Source of the DNA: CANJIV01 sp046330225
Lineage (GTDB): Bacteria > Actinomycetota > Thermoleophilia > Solirubrobacterales > Solirubrobacteraceae
Direction: 5' to 3'
Assembly (NCBI GenBank): GCA_046330225.1
Contig: JAXLTD010000001.1
Location: 659,697 to 723,696 of the forward strand
DNA length: 64,000 bases
The number at the start of each line of letters is the position of its first letter. Position 1 is the stretch's first letter. The translations under genes were made by a program, and so were the position numbers. A model generated the notes under the pieces. That model was not told where the DNA came from, did no database searches, and saw only the letters and a program-made list of their open reading frames with translations. This document shows positions 50,493 to 58,652 of this stretch, in pieces.

Positions 50493-50906
50493 TCAGCCGT
50501 CCTCGGGGAGCAGGCGAAACGCGCCGCCGGCCAGCGGCGTCAGCACGCGGAAGTGGCGGTGGTCGAAGGTCGCGATCGCGGTCGTGCCCCAGCGGTCGGC
50601 GAGCACGACCGCGGATGCGTCGGCGAGCCCGATCTCGAGATCCGCGTGTCGCTCGCACAGTCCGGCGGCGGCGGCCAGGTCGGCCGGGCCGAGACTCTCG
50701 ACCGAGAAGGCCTCGCCCAGCGCGCGCACGAACGCGACCTGCACGCCGACGCCGAGCCGGGAGAGGATCAGGTGGTCCGCCTCAGCGGCCGTGAAGGCCG
50801 GCACGACCAGTTCGCCGTTCCAGCCCTCGAGCAGCGCTGCGGCCTGCGCGTGGCGGGGGTCGTCCGCGTCGGCCGCGGCGTAGAGCGGCCCGGCGTCGAC
50901 GATCAG
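50493..50906 (-). CDS. VapC-type PIN-domain toxin
   Basis: A 137-aa PIN ribonuclease. The conserved acids are visible: Asp in LIVDAGPLYAAAD, Glu in FTAAEADHLI, Asp in IGLADASAVVLADRW and Asp in IATFDHRHF. The first ATG/GTG (50804) would remove the first catalytic Asp, so translation must begin upstream. The only suitable place is CTG 50906, overlapping the antitoxin stop as CTGA, consistent with translational coupling to vapB. A non-canonical CTG start is therefore proposed. Confidence 0.78.
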   Translation of the reverse strand: MIVDAGPLYAAADADDPRHAQAAALLEGWNGELVVPAFTAAEADHLILSRLGVGVQVAFVRALGEAFSVESLGPADLAAAAGLCERHADLEIGLADASAVVLADRWGTTAIATFDHRHFRVLTPLAGGAFRLLPEDG

Positions 50907-51136
50907 CGCCGGCGCTGTCCCATCTCCTTGCGCGCCAGCGCGTCGGCGTGTTCGGCGACCGCGGCGCCGCCTCCGCGGCCGGCGCCGACGAAGCCGAGGC
51001 GGCGCGTGGGCAGATCGCGCGTGGCCTCGGTGATCGCGGCGCGGATGATCTCCGCCTGGGAACAGCCGGTCGCCGCCGCCAGCCGCCGCAGGGCGTGCGC
51101 CTGATCCTCGTCGAGGTACACCGTTGTCTTGACCAT
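50903..51136 (-). CDS. VapB-type ribbon-helix-helix antitoxin
   Basis: A 77-aa CopG/RHH antitoxin. The N-terminal strand and helices read MVKTTVYLDEDQAHALRRLA then TGCSQAEIIRAAITEATRD, and the C-terminal tail that should wrap the toxin ends RKEMGQRRR. ATG 51134-51136 is chosen because the much longer upstream reading runs through the nitroreductase promoter. A palindrome right before it (51138-51147) is the probable autoregulatory operator. Confidence 0.85.
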   Translation of the reverse strand: MVKTTVYLDEDQAHALRRLAAATGCSQAEIIRAAITEATRDLPTRRLGFVGAGRGGGAAVAEHADALARKEMGQRRR

Positions 51137-51137
51137 G

Positions 51138-51147
51138 CCATATATGG
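51138..51147. promoter_or_regulatory. Likely VapB operator in the divergent promoter
   Basis: CCATATATGG, a perfect AT-centred palindrome, extends imperfectly to TGCCATATATGGTACC. It lies 1 bp from the vapB ATG and 10 bp from the nitroreductase GTG, in a sequence otherwise very GC-rich. RHH antitoxins commonly bind such short palindromes in their own promoter. Confidence 0.5.
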
Positions 51148-51157
51148 TACCTGCTCC

Positions 51158-51667
51158 GTGGACGTCGAGGAAGCGATTCGCACCCGCCGCACGATCAAGG
51201 CCTTCGCGCCCGAGCCGGTCGACCCCGCGACGCTGGACGCCCTGTTCGAGCTGGCCCGCTGGGCGCCCAACCACCACCTCACCGAGCCGTGGCGCTTCCG
51301 GGTGCTCGGGCCGGCCGCGCTGGCCCGGCTCAAGGCGGCCGCGGGACCCGAGGCGGCGGCGAAGCTCGACCGCGCGCCGACGCTCGTCGCGGCCAGCGTC
51401 GTGGCCGCCGACGATCCGGTTCAGGACGAGGAGGACCGGGCTGCCGGCGCCGTCGCGGCCTACATCGTCCTGCTGGCCGCCCATGCGCGCGGGCTGGCCG
51501 GCTACTGGCGTACGCCGGCGGTCCTGCGCACCGCCGAGGGCCGCGCGGCGGTGGCGATTGCCGACGGCGAGCACGTCCTCGGGCTCCTGCACCTCGGGCG
51601 CCCCCGGCAGGGCAAGGCGCCGCCGCCGCGGGCACCTGCCGGCGCCGCCGTCGAGTACCTGGACTGA
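51158..51667 (+). CDS. Nitroreductase-family protein
   Basis: A 169-aa FMN-dependent nitroreductase-like protein. The N-terminus VDVEEAIRTRRTIKAFAPEP and the LFELARWAPNHHLTEPWRF segment are the standard flavin-binding start, with Arg and Asn/Pro contacts. The C-terminal region is shorter than in typical nitroreductases, but GLAGYWRTPAVLRTAEGRAA and GLLHLGRP match the second flavin-contact region. GTG 51158 is used. The substrate is unknown. Confidence 0.85.
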   Translation: MDVEEAIRTRRTIKAFAPEPVDPATLDALFELARWAPNHHLTEPWRFRVLGPAALARLKAAAGPEAAAKLDRAPTLVAASVVAADDPVQDEEDRAAGAVAAYIVLLAAHARGLAGYWRTPAVLRTAEGRAAVAIADGEHVLGLLHLGRPRQGKAPPPRAPAGAAVEYLD

Positions 51668-51710
51668 CCGCGGGCGGGCGCGGCCCGGACCGGCCGCCCC
51701 GGCTGGCAGA

Positions 51711-51878
51711 CTAGTGGGCGTGTCCGGAAGTTCTGCGTGGAATCGGCGGATGGCCGGCCGTGATCTGGCGGCGCGCGGCGGCAGCCTGCGTGCTGGCGGC
51801 ACGCGGGCGGGCGCCGGGTGCCGCCAGGCGCGACCGGACGCCGCCGAAACGCGCAGAACTTGCGGACGGGTCCACTAG
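51711..51878. repeat. MITE-like or structured inverted-repeat element before glpD
   Basis: A 168-bp segment with imperfect terminal inverted repeats: 51711-51739 against 51850-51878, 24-25 of 29 positions complementary, both ending in CTAG. Pairing resumes after a small bulge (TCGGCGG). An inner perfect 10-bp inverted repeat lies at 51793-51802 and 51818-51827 (CTGGCGGCAC / GTGCCGCCAG). The right end is 7 bp before the glpD ATG. It could be a non-autonomous element with a CTAG target duplication, or a long leader hairpin controlling glpD. It encodes no protein. Confidence 0.65.
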
Positions 51879-51885
51879 GCAGCCG

Positions 51886-53559
51886 ATGATCTCCCGCCGC
51901 GACGCCATCGCCTCCCTGGCCGCCGACGAGTTCGACGTCGTCGTGGTCGGGGGCGGCATCACCGGGGCCGGCGTGGCTCTCGACGCCGCCTCGCGCGGCT
52001 ACAGCGTCGCGCTGGTCGAGCGAAACGACTTCGCGTCCGGGACCTCAAGCCGCTCCAGCAAGCTCGTGCACGGCGGCCTGCGCTACCTGCAGCAGTTCGA
52101 CGTCGGCCTGGTGCGCGAGGCGCTCCTGGAGCGCCAGCTCATGGTGGCCCTGGCGCCGCACCTCGTCCACCCGCTGCCGATCGTGGTGCCGGCCTTCGAC
52201 GGCGAGCGTCCGGACCGGCTCGTCGGCATCGGGCTGAACATGTACGACGTCCTCTCGATGGACACGCTGCGCCGCCGCGGGCGCCGTGGCAAGGCCGAGG
52301 ACGCCGACGGGGACGGGGCCGCCGACTGGGCGCCCGAGCGCCACCGCTCGATTGGCGGCGACGAGGTCGTCGAGCTGCTGCCGGCGCTGGCCGGGCGCGA
52401 GCCCACCGGCGGCTACCTGTTCTACGACTGCCAGACCGACGACGCCCGGCTCGTGCTCACGGTGCTCGCCGAGGCCGAGCGCTTCGGCGCGGTCGTGGCC
52501 AACGGCCTCGAGGTCACCGGCCTGGTCGAGTCCGGCGGCAGGACGAGCGGCGTGAGCGTGCGCGACGCGGCGAGCGGCGAGGAGTTCACGGTCAAGGCCG
52601 CCAGCGTGATCAACGCGACCGGCGTGTGGGCGGACCGGCTGCGCCCCGGCGAGCTGCACGACGAGGCCGAGGTCCCGGTCATCCGGCCGAGCCGGGGCAC
52701 CCACATCACCGTCGCGTCCGCCGCGCTCCCGCTCGTCTCCGGGGCGATTGTCCCGGCGGGAAGCGGGCGCTCGATCTTCGCGCTGCCATGGCTGGGACGC
52801 ACCCTCATCGGCACGACCGACAACGACTACGACGGCGACATCGACGCCGTTGCGCCGTCCGAGGAGGACATCGGGTACCTCCTCGACGCCACGAACGCCT
52901 TCTTCGGCTCGTCGCTGGCGGCGGGCGACCTGACCGGCGCCTACGCCGGCGTGCGCCCGCTCATTTCCACCGGCGACCCGAAGAAGTCGGTGGACATCTC
53001 CCGCAAGGCCGAGCTCTACGAGACCTCGAGCGGGATGATCACCATCACCGGCGGCAAGCTCACCACCTGGCGGCGGATGGCGAAGATGGCCGTCGACCGC
53101 CTCGTCGAGCGCGAAGGCCGCGAGGCGCCCTGCCGGACCCAGGAGATCCCGCTGGGCCAGGCCGCCGGCCCCGGCGACCTCCCGCGCGTCGAGGGGGTTC
53201 CCGAGGAGAGCTACCGGCTGCTGGCCCACCGCTACGGCTACGCGGCCCGGGACGTCCTCGGGATCGCCGCTGAGCGCGGCGAGCTGGCCCAGCCCATCGT
53301 GTCGGACCTGCCCGACCTCCTGGCCGAGGCCGTCCACGCCGCGCGCAGCGAGCAGGCTGGCTCGGTCGGCGACGTGCTGCTGCGGCGCACGCGTCTCGGC
53401 CTCCTCGCGGCGCGCGAGCTGTGCGCACCCGGCGGCCAGGGGCCGGCCCGGGTTGCCGCCGCCATGGCGCCGGAGCTCGGCTGGGACGGCGCGCGCGCCG
53501 CCGCCGAGGTCGAGGCGTTCGCCGCCGAGGCCGCCCGCGAGGGCATCGTGCCGGCGTGA
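51886..53559 (+). CDS. glpD: Aerobic glycerol-3-phosphate dehydrogenase
   Basis: A 557-aa FAD-dependent enzyme that oxidises sn-glycerol-3-phosphate to dihydroxyacetone phosphate and passes electrons to quinone. The FAD motif FDVVVVGGGITGAGVALDAA is at about residues 16-35, followed by TSSRSSKLVHGGLRYLQQFD, GGYLFYDCQTDDARLV, RPSRGTHITV and the C-terminal ITITGGKLTTWRRMAK. ATG 51886 is used. The inverted-repeat element ends just before it, and there is no clear ribosome-binding site. Confidence 0.93.
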   Translation: MISRRDAIASLAADEFDVVVVGGGITGAGVALDAASRGYSVALVERNDFASGTSSRSSKLVHGGLRYLQQFDVGLVREALLERQLMVALAPHLVHPLPIVVPAFDGERPDRLVGIGLNMYDVLSMDTLRRRGRRGKAEDADGDGAADWAPERHRSIGGDEVVELLPALAGREPTGGYLFYDCQTDDARLVLTVLAEAERFGAVVANGLEVTGLVESGGRTSGVSVRDAASGEEFTVKAASVINATGVWADRLRPGELHDEAEVPVIRPSRGTHITVASAALPLVSGAIVPAGSGRSIFALPWLGRTLIGTTDNDYDGDIDAVAPSEEDIGYLLDATNAFFGSSLAAGDLTGAYAGVRPLISTGDPKKSVDISRKAELYETSSGMITITGGKLTTWRRMAKMAVDRLVEREGREAPCRTQEIPLGQAAGPGDLPRVEGVPEESYRLLAHRYGYAARDVLGIAAERGELAQPIVSDLPDLLAEAVHAARSEQAGSVGDVLLRRTRLGLLAARELCAPGGQGPARVAAAMAPELGWDGARAAAEVEAFAAEAAREGIVPA

Positions 53560-53574
53560 TCGCCGGCGGGCCGC

Positions 53575-55068
53575 TCAGCCGGCCTTGAGCGGGACGTCGA
53601 TCGTCTGCGACGGGCCCGTCGCGAACGTGAACGTCCCGGTCTGGCCGGGCGCGACGGACTTGATCGCCTCGCAGTAGCTCGGGAGGTCGTTCGAGATGGA
53701 CTTCCCGTTGATCGCGGTGAGGATGAGCGGATCCTGGCCCAGGCCGGCATTCGCGGCCGGGGTGCCCTTGGTCACGTGCTGCACGAGCAGCCCGACCGGG
53801 AGGTTGTTCTTCAGGAGCGCGTCGAGCGACGGGTACTCGAGGTTCATCCCGGTCCAGCCGATCGACTGGCCGGTGCGCAGCTTGTCGGTGATCTCGCGCA
53901 CGCGGTCGACGCCGATCGCGTAGTTCTGGTTCTGCTTCGTGTTCTCCGAGGCGGAGTTGACCCCGATGAGCTCGCCCTTGCTGTTCACGAGCGGGCCGCC
54001 GGAGTTGCCCGGGTTGATCGCGGTGTCGGTGAGGATCACGTTGCGGTACTCGGGGACGTCGGAGGCGCGCAGGTCGAAGGTCGTCTTCGTGCGGGACACG
54101 ACGCCCTGGGTGGCGGTGAGGTCGTCGTTGGCCGAGGCCGTGCCCGGGAACCCGACGGCGATCGACTGGTCGCCGCGCTGCAGCGAGCTCTGGGACTTGA
54201 CCAGCGGCAGCGTCGTGAGGCCCGAGGTGTCGGCGACCTTGAGCACGGCGAGGTCCTCGCAAGGGGCCGAGGCGACGACGCTGGCGGGGCGGTTCTTGCC
54301 GTCGACCCCGATCTCGAACGTCTCGCCCGCGTTGACGACGTGGGCGTTCGTGACGATCAGGCCCTGCTTGGCGTCGAGCACCCAGCCGGTGCCGTTGCCG
54401 GCGCGCTTGCCGCCGACGTCGGCGATCACGAGGACGGTCGAGGGGGCGATCTTCTTGACGATCTGGGCGGTCGTGAGCGGCTTGTCGTCCTTCTTGAACA
54501 CGACGAAGACGAGGAGCAGCGCGATGGCGATGGCGCCGAGGACGATCGCGCCGGCGGCCACGATCGTCGCCGTCTTCACGGCCTTCCCGAGGCGGATGCG
54601 CTCGATCGCCGACTGGCTGCGCTGGGTGATCGAGAGATTGCGGGAGCCGGCGGGGGCGCCGGCGGCGGCTCCAGCGCCGGCCGCGGCTCCGGCTGCGGCC
54701 CCCGCGGCTGCGGCGGCTCCCGCGTCCGGAGCGGCGGCGGGCGGGGCGGGCGCCGGCTCGATCGTCGTGGCGCCGCCAGGGGCGGCGGCGCTGACGCGCA
54801 CCACCGTCTGCCCGACGCGGAAGCTCTGGCCGTCGCCGAGTGCCACGGGCGCGGTGATCCGCTCCTCCCCGACCCAGGTGCCGTTCGAGGAGCCGAGGTC
54901 GCGGATCTCGACCCGCCCGTCGAGGAGCAGCCGGGCCGCCGCGTGGCGGCGCGAGACCTTCGTGTCGTCGAGGGTGAGCGCGCAGCCCTCCTCCCGGCCG
55001 AGGACTGTCTCGCCCTCGCCGACCGCGACGGCGTGCTCACCGTCCGTGGTGGTCGTGATCAGCCACAT
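53575..55068 (-). CDS. FHA-domain HtrA/DegP-like serine protease
   Basis: A 497-aa protein with an N-terminal FHA phosphothreonine-binding domain (VLGREEGCALTLDDTKVSRR followed by His42, DLGSSNGTWVGEER), an Ala/Pro-rich linker (about 100-145), one membrane helix (168-191), a trypsin-like domain with His243, Asp272 and Ser356 (TNAHVV, EDLAVLKV, GNSGGPL), and a PDZ domain. The FHA part lies inside the cell and the protease outside. It is divergent from a PknB-like kinase, 99 bp away, which probably phosphorylates the FHA ligand. Confidence 0.92.
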   Translation of the reverse strand: MWLITTTTDGEHAVAVGEGETVLGREEGCALTLDDTKVSRRHAAARLLLDGRVEIRDLGSSNGTWVGEERITAPVALGDGQSFRVGQTVVRVSAAAPGGATTIEPAPAPPAAAPDAGAAAAAGAAAGAAAGAGAAAGAPAGSRNLSITQRSQSAIERIRLGKAVKTATIVAAGAIVLGAIAIALLLVFVVFKKDDKPLTTAQIVKKIAPSTVLVIADVGGKRAGNGTGWVLDAKQGLIVTNAHVVNAGETFEIGVDGKNRPASVVASAPCEDLAVLKVADTSGLTTLPLVKSQSSLQRGDQSIAVGFPGTASANDDLTATQGVVSRTKTTFDLRASDVPEYRNVILTDTAINPGNSGGPLVNSKGELIGVNSASENTKQNQNYAIGVDRVREITDKLRTGQSIGWTGMNLEYPSLDALLKNNLPVGLLVQHVTKGTPAANAGLGQDPLILTAINGKSISNDLPSYCEAIKSVAPGQTGTFTFATGPSQTIDVPLKAG

Positions 55069-55167
55069 GCCCGGCCCGCAAACTAGCGCCTCCGCGCGAC
55101 GGTTGCACGGTCCAGGCCGCCCGGCCGCGCGCGACTCCGAAGTCTCCCGGTGGTAGAACACACCGGG

Positions 55168-56838
55168 ATGAGCGGCGGAACGATGCAGCCAGGGACGGCG
55201 TTTCACGACTTCGTGATCGAGTCCGTCCTCGGACGCGGCGGCATGAGCGTCGTGTACCGCGCCCGCGAGCGTCACCCCGACCGGGTCGTCGCGCTGAAGG
55301 TCCTCGACCCGGCCCTCGCCTCCGACGAGGCTTTCCGCGCCAGGTTCCTGCGCGAGTCCGACGCGGCGGCCAGCATTGGCCACCCGAACATCATTCCGAT
55401 CTTCGACGCCGGCGAAGCCGAGGGGCAGCTCTTCATCTCGATGCCGCTCGTGCCCGGGTCGGATCTCGCGGCGATGGTGCGCGCCGAGGGCCCGCTCGAC
55501 CTCGACCGCGCGGTGAACGTCATCAGCCAGACGGGCCGCGCCCTGGACGCCGCGCACGCCCAGGGCCTCGTGCACCGCGACATCAAGCCGCACAACATCC
55601 TCATCTCGCCGGGCTCCTCGCCCGGGGAGCGCGAGCACGTCTACCTCGCCGACTTCGGGCTGGCGAAGAAGAACGCCGCCTCGCGCCAGCTCACCCAGCA
55701 CCGCAGCTTCCTCGGGACCCGGGACTACGCCGCTCCCGAGCAGATCCGCGGCGACGACGTCGACGGCCGCGCCGACATCTACGCCCTCGGCTGCGTCCTC
55801 TACGAGGCGCTGGCCGGCACCCCGCCGTACGAGTCCGACAGCGAGGCGTCGCTGATGTACGCCCACCTCGAGAAGCCGCCGCCGCGCCTGGCCGACACCC
55901 GTCCCGACTACGCGGCGATCGACGGCGTCATCGCCCGTGCGATGGCCAAGGACCGCGAGGACCGCTTTGCCACCTGCCGCGAGCTGACGGTCGCGCTGGA
56001 GGCGGCGGCGGCAGCCGCGGCAGCCGCCGCCGGGCCCGCCGCGACCGACACGGGCCGCGGCGGCACGGTGATCGACGCGCCGGCAGGCGCGGCGGGCGCC
56101 GCCGGGGCCGCGGCAGGAGCCGCCGCCGCCCGGGCGGGGGCCACCGAGATCTCCGCGCCGGCGAGTGCCGGTCCGGCCCCGCCGCCGGCCACGCCCGCCC
56201 CGCCGCCGGCCACGCCGACGCCCGTGCCGACCCCGCCGCCGGCCACGCCGGGCGCGCCGCCGTCCCAGGCCGGACCGGGCCGCCCGCGCTGGCTCCTGCC
56301 CGCAGCGGGAATCGGCGCCGTGGCGGTCATCGGCGTGATCGTGGCGCTCGTCGCCGGCGGCGGCAGCGACGGCGGGGGCGGCAGCACGACGACCGCGGCC
56401 ACGGTGACCACGGACACGACCCCGACCCAGCCGACCGCGCCGTCCCCGGCGGAGGTGGCGCGCCGCGCCGCCTACCTGAACTTCCTCTCGAACTTCGACG
56501 CCCAGTTCGGCCCGGTCAAGGACGCGCTCCCGAGCGGGAAGTCCTTCGGGACCAAGCGGTTCACCGGCGGCGCCGTCCGGGCCGCCAACCGCACGGCGCG
56601 CATCGCCAACCGGGTCGAGGCCTACCCGGCGCCGGTGCAGGTCCAGTCCCAGCAGCAGCGGATCGTCAACCAACTCGGCGTCGTCGAGCAGGACTTCCGG
56701 GACCTGGCCGACGCGAGCCGGCGCAATAACTTCAACGATGCGCAGAAGGCGCTCGAAGGCGCGATTCCGGCGCTCGAAGTCATCGCGAAGACCGCCAAGG
56801 CCTACGCGGCGGAGCTGCGGACCATCCCGGTGCAATGA
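55168..56838 (+). CDS. PknB-type Ser/Thr protein kinase
   Basis: A 556-aa membrane kinase. The kinase domain (residues 12-285) shows LGRGGMSVVYRA, the ATP-binding Lys44 in VALKVL, catalytic VHRDIKPHNILIS, the DFGLAKK metal site and GTRDYAAPEQ. A Pro/Ala/Thr-rich linker leads to one membrane helix near residue 385 (AAGIGAVAVIGVIVALVAGG) and an extracellular helical domain of about 130 aa. There are no PASTA repeats. ATG 55168 is preferred to 55150. The stop overlaps the folP ATG by four bases. Confidence 0.93.
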   Translation: MSGGTMQPGTAFHDFVIESVLGRGGMSVVYRARERHPDRVVALKVLDPALASDEAFRARFLRESDAAASIGHPNIIPIFDAGEAEGQLFISMPLVPGSDLAAMVRAEGPLDLDRAVNVISQTGRALDAAHAQGLVHRDIKPHNILISPGSSPGEREHVYLADFGLAKKNAASRQLTQHRSFLGTRDYAAPEQIRGDDVDGRADIYALGCVLYEALAGTPPYESDSEASLMYAHLEKPPPRLADTRPDYAAIDGVIARAMAKDREDRFATCRELTVALEAAAAAAAAAAGPAATDTGRGGTVIDAPAGAAGAAGAAAGAAAARAGATEISAPASAGPAPPPATPAPPPATPTPVPTPPPATPGAPPSQAGPGRPRWLLPAAGIGAVAVIGVIVALVAGGGSDGGGGSTTTAATVTTDTTPTQPTAPSPAEVARRAAYLNFLSNFDAQFGPVKDALPSGKSFGTKRFTGGAVRAANRTARIANRVEAYPAPVQVQSQQQRIVNQLGVVEQDFRDLADASRRNNFNDAQKALEGAIPALEVIAKTAKAYAAELRTIPVQ

Positions 56839-57731
56839 CCCTCGTCCTCGAGGCGGCCGGCCGCCGGCACGCCTTCGACGGACGCCCCTGGCTGATGGGG
56901 ATCGTCAACGCGACGCCGGACTCGTTCTCCGACGCCGGCCCGCGCACGCTCGAAGCCCGGGTCGCCCGGGCCGCGGAGCTGCTGGCCGCCGGGGCCGACC
57001 TCATCGACATCGGCGGCGAGTCGGGCATCACGACCGCTCCCGCGGTGGCCGCCGCCGAGGAGATCGAGCGGGTCGTGCCGCTCATCGAGCGGGTGGCCGG
57101 GGAGCTCGGGGCGCTCGTCTCGGTCGACACGTACAAGCCGGCGGTCGCCGAGGCCGCGATCGCTGCCGGCGCGGCGATCGTCAACGACGTGAGCGGTCTG
57201 CGCGATCCCGGCCTCGCCGACGTCTGCGCCCGGACCGGCGCCGGCCTGATCCTCATGCACACCCCGATCCCCCCGAAGACGAAGAAGCTCGACCACCCGT
57301 ACGGGGACATCCGCGCCGAGGTCGCCGCCTTCCTCCAGGACCGGATCGACGTGGCGACGAGCCGCGGCGTGGCCTTCGAGCAGATCGTCGTCGATCCCGG
57401 CCCGGACTTCGGCAAGAGCCCGGCACAGTCGATCGAGCTGCTGGCCGACCTCGCGCCCTACCGCGCGCTCGGCCGCCCGGTGCTGCTCGCCATCTCGCGC
57501 AAGGACTTCGTCGGGGCGGTCGTCCAGCGGCCGCCGCGGGAGCGGCTCGCCGGCACGCTGGCCGCCCTCGCCCACGGCTGCGACCAGGGCGGGCACATCT
57601 TCCGCGTCCACGATGTCGCAGCCTGCGCCGACTTCCTCGCGGTGCGCGCCGCGCTGCGCGGCGAGGCGCCCGTGCCCGCGGACCTCACGCTCCCCGAGGA
57701 TCTGCGGCGCGAGCCCGCAGCGACCGGCTGA
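56835..57731 (+). CDS. folP: Dihydropteroate synthase
   Basis: A 298-aa folate-pathway enzyme joining para-aminobenzoate to dihydropterin pyrophosphate. Motifs: LMGIVNATPDSFSDAG, DLIDIGGESG, AAIVNDVSGLRDPGLADV, DPGPDFGKSPAQ and LLAISRKDFVGAV. The second motif lacks the usual STRPG extension after GGES (it reads GITTAP), a variation seen in divergent FolP-like proteins, so activity could differ. ATG 56835 overlaps the kinase stop (ATGA). Confidence 0.87.
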   Translation: MTLVLEAAGRRHAFDGRPWLMGIVNATPDSFSDAGPRTLEARVARAAELLAAGADLIDIGGESGITTAPAVAAAEEIERVVPLIERVAGELGALVSVDTYKPAVAEAAIAAGAAIVNDVSGLRDPGLADVCARTGAGLILMHTPIPPKTKKLDHPYGDIRAEVAAFLQDRIDVATSRGVAFEQIVVDPGPDFGKSPAQSIELLADLAPYRALGRPVLLAISRKDFVGAVVQRPPRERLAGTLAALAHGCDQGGHIFRVHDVAACADFLAVRAALRGEAPVPADLTLPEDLRREPAATG

Positions 57732-57815
57732 CCGCGGGCCTCGAGGGTTGTCCGTCGCCCGCACCGGGCAGAATCGGAAGAGCGCCGTCCCACCCCGACC
57801 GAGAGAGGCACCGAC

Positions 57816-58508
57816 ATGCGGCTGTTCATCGACACCGGCTCCGTGAGCGACGTGGAGGAGATCGCGGCCTGGGGCGTGCTCTCGGGCGCGACGACGAACC
57901 CGAGCCTGCTCGCGAAGGAAGAGGGCGATCCGGGTGCCGCGATCCAGCGGATCTGCGAGCTCGTCGACGGGCCGGTCAGCGCCGAGGTCGTCTCCGACGA
58001 CCCGGAGCGGATGATCGCCGAGGGCCGGGCGCTGCGGACGCTGCACGAGCACATCACCGTCAAGGTGCCGTTCGGCGCCGCCGGCCTGCAGGCCTGCCGG
58101 GCCCTCAGCGACGAGGGCACGCCGGTGAACATGACCCTCGTCTTCTCACCCAACCAGGCGCTGCTGGCCTCCGAGGCGGGGGCCACCTACGTCTCCTGCT
58201 TCATGGGCCGCCTCGACGACATCTCCATCGACAGCGCCGAGGTCGTCGCCGGCATCGTCGGCGCCCTGCGTCCGGGCGGGACGACCACCCAGGTCCTCGC
58301 CGCCTCGCTCCGGCACCCCGAGCACGTGATCACCGCGGCGAAGCTCGGCTGCGAGGTCGCGACCGTGCCGCCGAAGGTCCTGCACCAGATGCTCGACCAC
58401 CCGCTCACCACCACCGGGATCGACCGGTTCACCGCCGACTGGCAGTCGCGGCCCGAGTTCGCGCAGTGGCTCGGGGCGCTGGTCGACGGCGCCGCCGTCG
58501 CGCGGTAG
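57816..58508 (+). CDS. Small transaldolase / fructose-6-phosphate aldolase-like
   Basis: A 230-aa TalC/FSA-type aldolase. It reads MRLFIDTGSVSDVEEIAAWG, LSGATTNPSLLAKEE, the Schiff-base lysine in HITVKVPFGAAGLQACRALS, and GTPVNMTLVFSPNQALLA. The TNPSLL and KVP motifs are those of the short transaldolase group. It is a second transaldolase in this window besides the tal-pgi fusion. The ATG at 57816 has a GAGAGG ribosome-binding site 8 bp upstream. Confidence 0.9.
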   Translation: MRLFIDTGSVSDVEEIAAWGVLSGATTNPSLLAKEEGDPGAAIQRICELVDGPVSAEVVSDDPERMIAEGRALRTLHEHITVKVPFGAAGLQACRALSDEGTPVNMTLVFSPNQALLASEAGATYVSCFMGRLDDISIDSAEVVAGIVGALRPGGTTTQVLAASLRHPEHVITAAKLGCEVATVPPKVLHQMLDHPLTTTGIDRFTADWQSRPEFAQWLGALVDGAAVAR

Positions 58509-58652
58509 CGGAACTCGCCGCGCGCCCAGCCGCCCGCGCCAGCGGCTACCCTGGGGGAGCGCGTCCGCACCATCGCGGCGCGTGGTCGCCGGTCGTTGCC
58601 ACCAACACGACCGGACGCCCACCGGCCACATCCACCAAAGGAGACTCACCCC

